The notes under the pieces were generated by a model. It did no database searches, had not been told where the DNA came from, and was given only the letters and a program-made list of their open reading frames with translations. The position numbers were made by a program, and so were the translations under genes. From positions 43,094-107,093 of the forward strand of contig PYST01000111.1 of assembly GCA_003049485.1 (NCBI GenBank): a DNA stretch of 64,000 bases, given 5' to 3'. This document shows, piece by piece, positions 46,268 to 57,600 of this stretch (the stretch's first letter is position 1; the number at the start of each line of letters is the position of its first letter). The stretch comes from Ophioceras dolichostomum (Eukaryota > Ascomycota > Sordariomycetes > Magnaporthales > Ophioceraceae).

Positions 46268-48893
46268 ATGGCTTTGTCAGTGCCAGGCCCCCCGATCTAT
46301 CAACTTGTCATCAAGGACGCCTTTGACGCCCTCGACCAGAACGAGAAGCTCTACGCTCACCATCTCTCCAAGTCAGCATGGCTTGGCGCGAGGATCGTCA
46401 TGCGTCAGACCTCGGTGGAGGGGCCTGGAAGTTTTGACTTCATCATGTCCCTACACCAGAACTGCGGCGGTGAGCGGAAGATGTTCGTCGACAAGGGCAT
46501 CACCACTGATGAGCTCAACGCCTCTCTCGAATACGCCGGCACCTTCCTCTGCAACCTCGGCAACTACTACGCAAGTCTGCATTTCCTTGGTACCCGGGCC
46601 TGCAATGTAGAGTATTGTATTGTAGTGCGTTTTGTACTGTATCTGAGACCCGTAGCGTTGCGTGCCGCGCACGGTAACATACCTACACGCGAATAGGTCG
46701 GAGATACAATACAAAGTACAATACGTTACATTACATTGCAGGCTCTGCTTGGTGCTCTATTTTGCACGGCGCTGCTGGCGGGTTTGACGTCGGATGATAG
46801 GGCTCTGGAGATCAGAAATTCTGCCCCGGAGTCTCCGCCGAGGTGCTTCGAAAGATGGCAGCCCTTGCACCACCCGGCGGTGCCTTGCTGGAAGAGGTCA
46901 TTGAGCTGATGCTCTCTCCACAGCCGGCTGCACTTGGCTTTCCAGATGGGACCCATACCTCCAACTACTACCCCGGGGAAGAGAAGATCACGGTGGCCGA
47001 GATAGGTGCGGCCTCCAAGCTGTTGGGCATATACTCAATCGAGCAGGAAAACACTCGACTCCGGAAGGCCATCGAGAATGGCGGGCCTGTATTGGAGGTG
47101 TTCAAAGTCTCTGCGGACGCCATCACTCTGCCCCACCCTCAGGACAACGGAGACGGGGGTTCCTCTCCGGGTCATCCAAGGGGACCATTTCCTCGAGATG
47201 GTCGAGATCTGTTCAGCCATTTCTGAGGCCAAGCCCTACGCGGCGGATGACAAGCAGGCGGCCGAGCTCGACAAGCTGATCGAATGCTTCCGTACCGGTG
47301 ACATGAATGCCTACCGCCACGCGCAGAAGATCTGGGTGACCGATCAGTCGCCCATGGTCGACAAGGTGCTTGGGTTCGTGGAGCCCTACAGAGACCCTTA
47401 CGGGGTCCGCGGCGAGTGGGAAGGCCTCGTGTGCATCTGCGACCCAGAGGAGACGCGGAAGCTGCGCAAGCTCGTCGACAACTCCACGAACTTTGTCCGC
47501 CTACTTCCTAGGGCTGTCGCGGGCGAGAATGATGGCCTGGGCCCATTCGAGCCAGCCCACTTCGAGGCCCCTGATTTCGCAATGGTCCACTGTATGGCAG
47601 CCCTTCCCCTGATCTCACTGACGAGGCCAAGCGCGGCTGACCAAGGTCTCATCCAGCCCTCGCGTTCTGCGCCAGCGTTATCTGGGACGCCATGAATCTG
47701 CCCAACGTGAGTTTGCCAATGAAGGCATGTTAAACTCGATGCTTATGGCCTGGGTTGACTGACTTTGTAACAGTACAGCGATATCCGAGAGACCTGCGGC
47801 ATCAAGAACATTGCCCTCGCCAACCGCGCTACCGTCTACAACGACCCCTCCCGTTCCTGCCATTACATCCGCCCGTCCGAACTCGCTGGATTCCGCAGCT
47901 GCCGCCACCTCAGTCGGGACATCACGAGCGTGACACACGAGCTTCTCGGCCACGGTACTGGCAAGCTGCTCGGCGCGACAGCGTCCGGGGAGTACAACTT
48001 CGGCAAGGAGCATCCACCGCTCAACCCTGTGACGGGAAAGCCCGTCGCCACCTGGTACCTGAAGGGACAGACGTGGAACAACATCTTCTCAGACCTGGCG
48101 CAGACCGTCGAGGAGTGTCGCGCCACAGCCATGTCGTACTTCCTCCCCGACAACCGGGACTTGCTCTCTATTTTCAGCTACGACGATGCCAGCCCCATCA
48201 CATTTGAGGACCGTGAGTCTACCACGCGACAATCTCTCTCCTATTCCTGTACCGGTACACGCTAACGTCTTTCCTTTCCTTTTCCTGACACAGTCATCTA
48301 CTACACCTACCTCTACATCGGCGTCGAGGGCCTCGAGGCTCTGAGCAAGTATGACCATGAGAGCCAAGCTTGGGGTCAAGCACACGCAAATGTAGGATTA
48401 CTATTTCCAAAACATGATGTCCGCTCTGTCACAAACACCCACAGCTAATACTGATCAACACTTCCACATCTACGCCCTCTCTCAGGGCCACTTCGTGATC
48501 ATCAAGCACCTCATCAACGACGGCAACGGCGTCATGTCCGTCCACAACGACGCCGCCGCCAACACCGTCCACGTGCGTGTGGACCGCTCCAAGATCCTGT
48601 CGGACGGCAAGCCCTCTCTGGGCCGGCTGCTGCTGCGTCTGCACGTCTGGCGCTGCACGGCCGACATAGAGCCTTACGGGGCGTTCTACAAGGCCGCGAG
48701 CGCCGTCGACGGCAAGGGCGAGGAGTGGCGCAAAGCCGTCGTCTCGCGGCCGGAGTCGCGGTAGAAGTTCGTCCAGCCCAACACGGTCTTGGAGGCGAAT
48801 GACGAGACCGGGGAGATGACAGAGGTGCGTCTGAAGGTGTATGAGGAGACTAACGAGGGGGTGGTTCGGTCGTTTGCTGAGAGGGGGATCTGA
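46268..48893 (+). pseudogene. Dipeptidyl peptidase III (M49), degenerate copy
   Basis: Exons: 46268-46570, 46801-47591 (with a frameshift), 47657-47706, 47774-48212, 48294-48391 and 48486-48893. DPP III is a cytosolic zinc enzyme that removes N-terminal dipeptides. All hallmarks are present: YQLVIKDAFDALDQNEKLYA, GNYYGSGDQKF (restored over intron 1), WDAMNLPNYSDIRETCG, the M49 zinc motif HELLGH and the second zinc site EECRAT. Lesions are a one-base shift at a GGGGG run near 47155, between SADAITLPHPQDN and VIQGDHF, and TAG at 48762-48764, where a Trp codon (TGG) is expected before KFVQPNTVLEAND. Homology continues to the TGA at 48891. Intron 1 uses a GC-AG pair and carries a palindromic insertion. 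A second, intact DPP III elsewhere is likely, because the enzyme is widely conserved. Confidence 0.85.
46599..46742. mobile_element. MITE-like palindromic insertion in DPP III intron 1
   Basis: A 144-nt segment begins CCTGCAATGTA and ends with its exact inverse TACATTGCAGG, allowing one extra base pair internally. The arms pair imperfectly over ~45-50 nt (for example GTATTGTA/TACAATAC and GTATCTGAGACC/GGTCGGAGATAC). Removing it leaves an 86-nt intron, normal for this genome. There is no coding capacity. This structure is that of a miniature inverted-repeat element; a target duplication is not clear. Confidence 0.65.
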
Positions 48894-51800
48894 GTGAGTC
48901 TTGGAGGAGGAGAGAGGCTTGTTTGGTCCGGTAGCGTGTTGCCTGAGCAGCCTGGACGGAGGTGTGCAGAGGAGGCTAGGTAGTCAAGTTTCCTGGGGTC
49001 CCAGACGAAAGGCCCTATCCACACGAGTTCGCACAAACAAAGCCGAGATCCGAGAAGCGTCATCATCAAGCAGGCCATCCAGGGCCCAAATTATAGCTCA
49101 GCATTTCCAGCATCATGTGTTCCTAACACTAACGGGGACAGCACACACCATTGACTTCATCCCAGCTGTACCAAGTTGCCAGGATTAGTTAGAGAGTAAA
49201 GTAGACCGTCTACTCTGGCTGTTAGCTGCTCTCATGCGCGGTGTGAGCAATCACGTTTGGCAACGGCACGGCCTGCTGGGAGCGTGGGGCAGTCCTTACT
49301 CTCCGTCGAGTGTCAGACAAAGAGATGCATTGACTGCTATAACGAGAAGAAACCGCCCACCCTGTGCTAGGGGCAGCCCTCCAAGACGCTGGCACCCGGC
49401 AGGATGAGGCGGCTCCGTACGAGAGGAAACTGCGGATCTTCTCGAATCTGGACTTATTGTGCAAGCCGTTGACCTAAATGTCCCTTAAGCAAGTCTTGCC
49501 TGCACGTGTTCCTCTCTTCATCTTCACACGACCAGCAATCATTTCCCGACCGCTGACCTCTGCTATCGTCACTGCAATTTGACAAGCTGCCAGCTGGCGT
49601 ATGCACCAGAGCCAGGATATTTTGAAATTTCTACCTTCTTTCCCGCGTCCTGCGCCCGGCAAGGCGTCCGTTTGCCCCTCCTCCCCCGTAATGATCCTCG
49701 TTCCTTGACCAATATCCACGCTGCAATCCTCCCCTGCAACAACGGTTTTCATCTTTCCCTGCACCGATGCTTCTGATTCCCTTGCCTGTTGTACGGCCGG
49801 AACGCCGTGGGCGTGGAGGAGGATGGACCCGCTCACAAAAGACTCTGTAGGCTGCGGCCCGGCCGGGGCCAACTGTGCGTACAAGTTGTCCTCAGCTAGC
49901 TCCAGAAGGAACTAGAAAAGAAATGCCGTTCGACAACCGGCATTCTTTACGGACACTCGCTCTGAGACATGCGTTTTTGCTCAACGTTACATCGACGGAG
50001 AGAGGGAGGCGGTAGAAGCGGCCGCCTGTGAGGGCGACTGGTAGTTCGCGCACGCACGTAAGCCATGCGACGGAGGCATGTCTGCTTGCCCTTGCCTCAC
50101 GGGCCCTGGCAGGCATGTGCGTAGGCGGCTTGCCACCGCCACGGTACGAGCTTTCTCGAGGCGGTGCCGGTGCTCAGCCTCCCTTTTTTTCCACTCGTGT
50201 GCGCTTTGTATACACTGAAGACCCTTGATCAAAGATAGGCCGATCTGATCCGGCGGCCGTTGACAGCCCAACCAAATTTTCTGATCATGGTTTTGCATCG
50301 GGTGCCCACTGGGTCCTTTTTCTGTCCTTCACTGCCCGGGTTGAGAAGTCTCAGTCAAGGAGGTTGGGGCAGGGCAAGGGGAGACAAGACCGTAAAAAAA
50401 AGACATGATTATTTTCTTTTTTGTCTCGTGTAACACGGTGACACGACAGCCCCAGCTCACCATCATGCTGTATCCGCAGCCAGCCAGCAGACCGGTCTTT
50501 TTTTTGCGCACACGGGAACGGCGTGGTCTTGGATATCGAGAGCATTCCGGTGAATCGCTCGCATCGTACAGAGAAAGGGAGGGAGGCCCACGTTCCACGG
50601 GCACGGCAAGCAGCATCCCATGTCGTAGTACAAAAATAGACATCCGGATTCTAGTAGGGACTGTGGAGTGGCCCTCGACCTCGGTGGGCGGACTGTCGTA
50701 ATTCTTATCCCAGCCACTGAAAAAACAAATCGGCTATAGCTGTTTCGTGAGAGGGAGAGGTGGGCTACGTAGGTATGGTACAGATGTCACAGCAGTGTCT
50801 CTGGCTGCATGCAGGCGGGGATGCAGGCAGATGGCCGCTGCAGTAGGCAGAGCGGTGAGTTCTGCTTGCAAGAATTTAGTGCTGCTGCTGTTGCTGCCGC
50901 GATTTGCCGTTGTGTGCCGTTCAGAAAGCAAAGAGGGAGAGAAGCAGATGCATGTTAGCTTAGCTTATGAAGGTTACTCAACGATGTCATCATCGGCCAT
51001 CGATCGGGTAATTCCATGATAATGCCCGACTACCTGGCACCACCGCACGGGTCATCCCCTGATGTTGATCCAGCAAAAAGTTGAGCTCTAGCTGAAAAGC
51101 CCTCAGTAATTCCTCCTGTCTTCTACCAGGAATTGGGGAATTCGGTGTTCGCCTCTAGAAGCCCGTCTGTTGGTGTTGTTGGTGGTGTAGGTAGGGCAGG
51201 TGACGTCGGGTTGTATTGTTTAGGCGGCAAATACGAGGTCTTGGCACTTTGCCGATCAACGGTTCGTTCCCGCCCGTCTTCCCCCCCTCCTGCCGTTCGC
51301 TCGCTGCTGCCGAGGTGGTCCGTCGGGGCATCGCACCATCTCACGATCTACCAATTTTTCAGCTCCTTGACATTTCCCATGCGTTTTATTCACCGCATTC
51401 TTTCTCGTTGAGGTTGCGTTCAACGGATCACGGGGCGCGTCACTCCACGGTTGCACACATTTACGAGAATTTTCGCAGTCGAACATGGGCGGCCGGTCGT
51501 CGGCCCAGTCGTCGATCGGTCGGCCTATTCCGTAATGTCGTAGCGTGAGTTATCTTCCGGTGTCGAGGGCGAAAGGCTGGTAAACGACATGCCGACGGTG
51601 AGTGACAGTATCACGCACCCTAGGCTACCGCGGGAGCGGGAGCCAATTTTTCGACCTCGCTACCCTCTCGTGTTTGTTTTTTTATGGCCGACTTTGTGGG
51701 GGACTTTGCGTGGAAACATATAATATGCGCTGTTCGTCCTCCCCTTGGTCGTCGTCATCGTGGAAGGGCATCATCATCACCGGCAACCTGAACACCCGAA

Positions 51801-51932
51801 CTACCATCGGCTATAGATATCAGCCACCTCACCTCGAAACCTCGCTCTACCTTTCACACAGATTAGATCTTAGACACCTTCCTCTTCGCAAGCTTCCAGA
51901 AGTTTTTCTTTCGCTCGTCTGCAAAATTCACA
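48894..51932. other. Intergenic, 3.0 kb, no gene recognised
   Basis: Only short overlapping frames without family resemblance or splice support. Poly-A and poly-T tracts occur near 50395 and 50500. The last ~300 nt are the upstream region of the His-rich secreted protein gene. Confidence 0.5.
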
Positions 51933-52843
51933 ATGCATCCCCTCATCGCCGCCATACTTCTCCCCCTCATATCCCTCGCCTCCTCATCACCCCTCCTAGC
52001 CTCATCAGAGTCAACATCTCCCCTCCTCGATGCGAGGGGGAGTGGTCATAACGGCCACAACGACCATGACGACCACGACGACAACGGCCACCACGGCGGC
52101 GGCGGTCACTATGGCAGCGGCGGTCACCACGGCGGTGGCCACCACGGCGGCGGCCACGGCCACCACGACCAAGAAGATGGAAAGGGCTGCACCGCCTCGT
52201 CCTTCGGCACGAACGGCGAGCCGCCCTTCCAGTGGAGCATCACCGGCTTTGAATACCACGCCTCCTGGACCTTCAGCACGCCCGCGCACCAGAACAGCTG
52301 GGGCTACGTCAGCTTCAACCTGTCGAACCCGTCGCTTTCCCCTTCGGTCTCGACTTGCTCTGCGACGTCCAACACGCCGACCGACTTCTTCTTCGGCACC
52401 ATGACGTACAACTGCTCCACGCCCGACGCGTCCACCATCGAGACAGGCGGCAGCGGCGGAAAGGCCACGTTCGACTGGTCCGTCCCGACGGGCCTGCTGC
52501 ATGTGAACCAGACCTGGACGTGCAGGGATAAGGACCCGAGATATCCGTAAGCTTTTTCTTTCTTGTACCCCCTTGTCCCCCCTCTTCCTACATGGGCGAC
52601 CGACCGTCGTTTGCCCCCGATTACCACGGCGCTCATGGAGAGTTGATGTTAACCTACTTCTGCTTCTGCTTGGATAGCATCTTCTTCACCGCGTACGGCG
52701 GAGTCAACCTGACGCTGGAATGCGAGAACACATTCTGGCAGAACCCGAACTGGACCATGGGCCAGATCTACTCGGACCGCCAGCATAAGTGCAAGCCGAT
52801 AGATCTGAATCTGAAGCCTAGCGTTATGACGGCCATTGCCTAA
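51933..52843 (+). CDS. Secreted His/Gly/Asp-rich protein with beta-type C-terminal domain
   Basis: Exons 51933-52546 and 52678-52843 (GTAAGC/ATAG, phase 2) give 259 aa. The N-terminus is a signal peptide (HPLIAAILLPLISLASSS). Residues ~35-85 are a low-complexity tract of His, Gly, Asp and Asn (for example GGHHGGGHHGGGHGHHDQED) that could bind divalent metals. The remaining ~170 residues hold six cysteines and several N-glycosylation sequons (NLS, NCS, NQT, NLT, NWT). Aromatic, alternating segments such as PPFQWSITGFEYHASWTF and SWGYVSFNLS suggest a beta-sandwich as in many small secreted fungal proteins. I do not recognise the family with certainty. Length, signal peptide and cysteines make it a secretome or effector-type candidate. 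Confidence 0.8.
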
Positions 52844-54176
52844 GGGCATGTTGAGGCCTGCCCGCCTAGGTACCCGGGCGAGCAAGACTTAGTATAAGAT
52901 ATGTGGGCAAGCATGTTGTTTGTTACTTAGCGTGGGATTTTTGGGTTGGGAGGACGGCGGCTGCCTGTTTTGACTTTGTTGACGGGGAGCAAGGAATAAT
53001 CTCAGGGCATGAGTTGATGACTTCGATGTGTCAATAGCACTCGCTTAATGATGGGCTTTTCTTTCCATTTCGTTTTCTTTTGTTGGCACGTTCAGGACTG
53101 GCCGTCAGGACTGGGTCGGAAATGGTTCTGGGTCCGCGTCTTCGGCCGACTGATGATGGGGTGTCCTCCTCACAAGGAGCAATTGAGCATGTAGTAAACC
53201 AGCGACGAGGGAATCTTGTATCTAGATGCCAGGGACAAATGAGCAAAATGACAGCCTCAGTGGATCGATCACACAACAGGAATGGGGACGTTGAGCTACT
53301 CCTCACCCATCAGGTGCTCATCTTGGTTGAGGTGGCTCAATGACTCCGACGGAGTCCGATCACCAGTCCAAAGCAAATTGCAGCCCCAAATCGGTGGTGT
53401 GTGCTGCGATGTCGTGGGGCCATCCGACCAAACCCAACAAGACGAAGGTGGTGAAGCCGATCGGCGCGCCAAGGATGGGGCTTGCTCCCCCGCGAGCTGA
53501 AGAAGGCCAGACGGGAACGGCCAGTGAAGAAAGACCGGGGTTCGAAGGGTCAGGTTTCTGGGTCCGGATCGGCGTGCAAAATTCCCAGACATTCCCAGAC
53601 ACAGTCCCCAGCGTTGTCGATCGCGCGTGGCTATCCAGATCTGAAATTGTGCATTACTAGCGTGCGTGATGCGAGCGACTAACTGTTCTCGTGTCCGTAG
53701 GGGTGTGGTGTTCAAGACACAAGCCGACAGGAGTGGACGTGCGGGCTTATCGCGGAACAGACGGACGCGTCGAGGGTAGGCCAGATAGCATGAGGACAGG
53801 AGGGATTAGAAATATGTACTATGTACAAGGCAAAGATCAACAGAATATTTACACCCAGACAGTGGACGCAACGCGCTAGCTGTCTTGTAGAAGTTCCCAC
53901 TTTAGCAAAGACGCCATGGTATCGCCGACCAGGAACCGACCAGTTGAATCGCCATCGTGTCACATTGAAATACAACAGCCGTTCTTCTCTTAGGTTCTTT
54001 CCGCTAGGGCCGAGGAAAAGAACAGAAATCCGCCCGGTCTCGGCTGCTCAGCCGGTTTGCCTCTCGTGCGGCTTCTGGCATCCCCGCGCCGGATGGTGTT
54101 GGAGCAATAAGACGGAAGCGCAGTGATCGAGGGCTTGGGAGGCTGGGGAGAGCGTGCGATCAATCGATCTGCTCAA
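52844..54176. other. Intergenic between two secreted-protein genes
   Basis: Convergent 3' flanks: the His-rich gene (plus) and the 8-Cys gene (minus). No gene recognised. Confidence 0.55.
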
Positions 54177-54625
54177 TCAGCTCGTCCAGAAGCCGCCGTT
54201 GCACTGGGAATAATCGTAGAGTCGAGACGGCGCGCAGATGCAGAACCCAGGGGCGTCGAATGGGGAGCCGTAGCCCTTGCCGTACGGCCAGCAGCACTGC
54301 ACTGCGCCTGGCGAATCGACGGATGTGCAAGTTGGGCACTGTGATGTATAGGAGCAGCGGTCGTCTGTTGGGGTTTGAGATTGACGTTAGTTCCATTTGG
54401 CGTTGGTTTTGGTTTTGGTAGTGGGGGCCAGTGCCAATGTCTGGACGCCTGAAGGACAGGGGCAGACGGAGAGAGAAACTGACCTGTCTTCTTCCCGTCG
54501 TCATTGCTCGTTCGCCTGGATATCCTGAAGTCTTCCGCTTCTAGCGCGACGGCCGATGCGAATGTGAAGACGAGGAAGGAGAGGAGTACCAGCAGCGCTA
54601 GTCTCCGGTGTGTCATAGTCGCCAT
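54177..54625 (-). CDS. Small secreted cysteine-rich protein (8 Cys)
   Basis: Exons 54484-54625 and 54177-54364 give 109 aa. The intron (54365-54483) has GTCAGT and a CAACAG acceptor, and phase 1 closes exactly. ATG 54625 (a second in-frame ATG is at 54616) starts a signal peptide with core LALLVLLSFLVFTFASAVA. A short pro-like segment ends in Lys residues. The mature part has eight cysteines in the pattern C-x5-C-x2-C-x(12)-CC-x(15)-C-x-C-x(10)-C, for example DRCSYTSQCPTCTS and VQCCWPYGKGYG, ending NGGFWTS. Reading without splicing gives only a cysteine-poor frame, so the intron is decisive. Size and cysteine spacing fit apoplastic effector or antimicrobial-like proteins. I know no named family that matches; the role is inference. 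Confidence 0.75.
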
Positions 54626-57600
54626 TTGATGGTCGCTGGTTCTCCCGTTTTTTGTGTCGCTTGCTTGCTTGCGTCGTCGCCCCGCTTCGCTTGCCCTATT
54701 GCGGCTTTTCCCGTTAAGCTGTCGCAGATCAATCGCCCGGCCCCAGTTGATAGCAGTATCGATGCGCTGCAGTTTCCTCGTTCGGATTTTTGCGTGCTAA
54801 GATTCGAACGGAATAGTCGCCTTGGATTTTGTCAGTGAATGGAGTCTAGAAGAAGAAGAAGCAAAGTCCAAGGAGGGTGAAAAAAGGAGAAATCCTCCTG
54901 CAGGCAACGGCAAAGGCAGGCCAGCGGCCCAGCTTTGCGTTTTATTACCCTATTCCCCTTGCGAACCTACCGAATGCAGGGCCGGAACAACACCGTTGGT
55001 GGATCGATAAAAGTGCAACACATTGGGATGGGGCGGAAGCTGCCACGATCGAATTATTGGCGATGTTGGCCCAATCAGGTCTTGGGGAGCGTCATCCTTC
55101 TGTGGGCCTGCCCCGTCAATGCACCCAAAATGGGACAAAAATCTCATTAGCAGTTCCCCAATTTTTGGTTCTTTGCTGACCACGCCGCTCGGAAGCCCGG
55201 GAGTCGTCCTGCCTTGGCATTTACTTGGTTTACCGGCCCGATTTCTTTCTCGAAGAGATCTGCCTGACCTGCAAGGCACCCGGTCTTCGGCTTCTAGACC
55301 GATGAATGAAGATCGTTTGGACTAAAGTATTTAGGGGATGTATTCCTGGTTAATTGTTCGTCCCGTGTCCTCGTGGAGAGCCGCGCCTTTGCGCGTCAGT
55401 CTTGCTTTTGAACGGGGAAAGACCCTGCCTGGTCGCACCGGATCATCAGCTGACCATGCAAACCATAAACAGTGTGAGACACAACGCTCCAGACATTAGA
55501 GCGAAATCGCCAGGCCAGGGCGAGGAAAGTCGCTCCTATTGTGTCCCTATCTAACTACCTCCCCCGGATCGATCCGGGAGGAGGACGGTTATATATCGCG
55601 TGGTACGAACTTGGCCTCGGCTTTGATGAGTGATGCTGAGCCACAGGCAACCCCATTCGCTCAAGGCTCTCCCACCACAGTTAACGGGCCAAGACAGCTG
55701 CGCCAGTTTCGTGGATCCTATCACACTTTAGTGTTTCTTCCTCTCTTTCAACCTGTTCCTCTCTTTCAACCTGTTCCTATAATTGCCGAGTACTAACAGG
55801 GAGATCCGACGCCATGCCAGAGGCTCTGCCCTCGCTACAGAAGAAGGGAGGGAAATGGCCACAGGATGGACTAAACTTTAACGGATTCACTGTTGGTCCT
55901 TGGAGGCCTCCAGTAAGAGGAAGCGGTGCCTCGGAAATCGAAAACAAAGCGGTACATTGGTTTCTTTGTCAGCAAGAGCCTAGGATATCTGTGCGAGACA
56001 GCTGGTGCCTCGGTAGTCAAGATGTACGACACAAGTTCCCGGCCTCACGGGTCACCTGGGCGGGCTCTGTCTGTCTGTTACAGTGAAAGTCTCGGCATAT
56101 AGAGAGAAGACAAGGGGAGTGTCATACCACTGTATGCTGCGTAAAGAGCCCGAGTGTGTGGCAGACTTTACCGCTTCATCAGCTGCCCGTGCAAGGCGCA
56201 TTCGACGAGGGAGTGAGGTTGAGACGGCGCGAGGACATGATAGCTGCTCGACATCTCAAGCCCTAGCGTAAATGAGGCGAGTTTGTGCAAGGGAGTGTTG
56301 GTGGATGGAGCCCGGAGCGTAGGGTCGCGCCCAAACTGGATGGAAGTTAATCCTGTGTCTGCCATCCGATCCCCTGTGTGTTGTGTGTTCACACTTTCCT
56401 CTTTCATTCCCTAGCTTCAGCCTGGACCAGGTCCACCTACATCCTGCTTTGAAGTCCTCCCTCGATGGTGGGTTCAATTCCCACTCCGTCCGTCGACCAA
56501 CGGCGCTCTTTGTCTTGTTTTACTCTTATTAGTTTTTTTTTTTAGTTTTTTTTTTGGCTCCCATGCCATTTCGTCTCCATGAGCTCTTGTAATTACTGAG
56601 GATCTTACAAGGATCCTCTTACCCTTATCTAGAACGGAGCCGAGGCTTCTGTTTCCGATTCCAAAGTTCCTACCCATGCACAGGGATGATAACGGCGGTG
56701 AGAGAAACTCCCTCGGCCGAATAGTTGATGGGAGATGACGAAGAATCCTTCACCAAGGATTCCAAAGGACATAAGCACTATCCTTACTGGTGCGTCAGGC
56801 TGGCGAATCGTTTGGAATCGAGCATATCAGCACCGTTTTCCAATAACGTTTTCTGTTCGGCTCGTGTTGTCCCTTAGCCGCTGTCCACAAGGCCCAAAGG
56901 TTCTGGTCCGTGAAGGGTCTTTCTTAAGCTCAGCCAGTGCCTTGCGCGGTCGCTTAGTCTTGCCCCCCTTTTTGGGGACGGGCGGAGAGTGCTCGTTCTC
57001 GGCGTTTGTCGAGAAGCTCAACACCAGCTGCACGGCTCGGTGCCACGGCATTCTCGTCGTCACTAATACTCCTGCACCCACCCATCCGCCTCGTGGTACT
57101 CGGAGGGAGGAGGGAACTCTAGGGGGGGACAGGGGAATTCTGGAGAGGCCGTTGCATAGCAGGAATGTTGATGAGAACCAAAAAGTGGCGCTGAGGCGAG
57201 ATAGAGAAATAAAGGCCCTGATAGGCCGTATGACAACGTCGTATTAGCTGAGGTAATGGCCAGCAGGCGTCTTATGGAAATTTCCCGGTCAGTGGCTGGC
57301 GTCTTTGGTTGTTGTTTGGTTCACATAGTATCATTCCTTCACCGGTGGCTCCTAACCAGGGCGCGACTGGGCGTTCGGGCACTCATCCCCCGACCGAGCC
57401 CCGATCCGGTGTATCGAGACATGTCGTCCCCGAGAACGGAGAGCGCGGCCCGTTTGCTTATTCTTGCTGTGCGGAGTTGCATGCCTGTCCACCTACCTAC
57501 CTAGGTACCTACATTTCTTGCACGGGAACTAACACAGGACGGTTCTATTGTTGATTGGCGGGGTGTCGTCTCCTTTCTGTCACTCTCATCATCGGGACTT

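Noticed and set aside
49474..49884. 136-codon minus-strand frame in the 48.9-51.9 kb gap
   Set aside because: No signal peptide, domain or splice support and composition unlike the real genes.
56400..56560. Possible tRNA or Pol III gene: B-box-like GGTTCAATTCC at about 56469 with a self-pairing T-arm and downstream T runs
   Set aside because: No upstream sequence pairs with the would-be acceptor strand, and no D-arm or anticodon arm can be folded at the right spacing.
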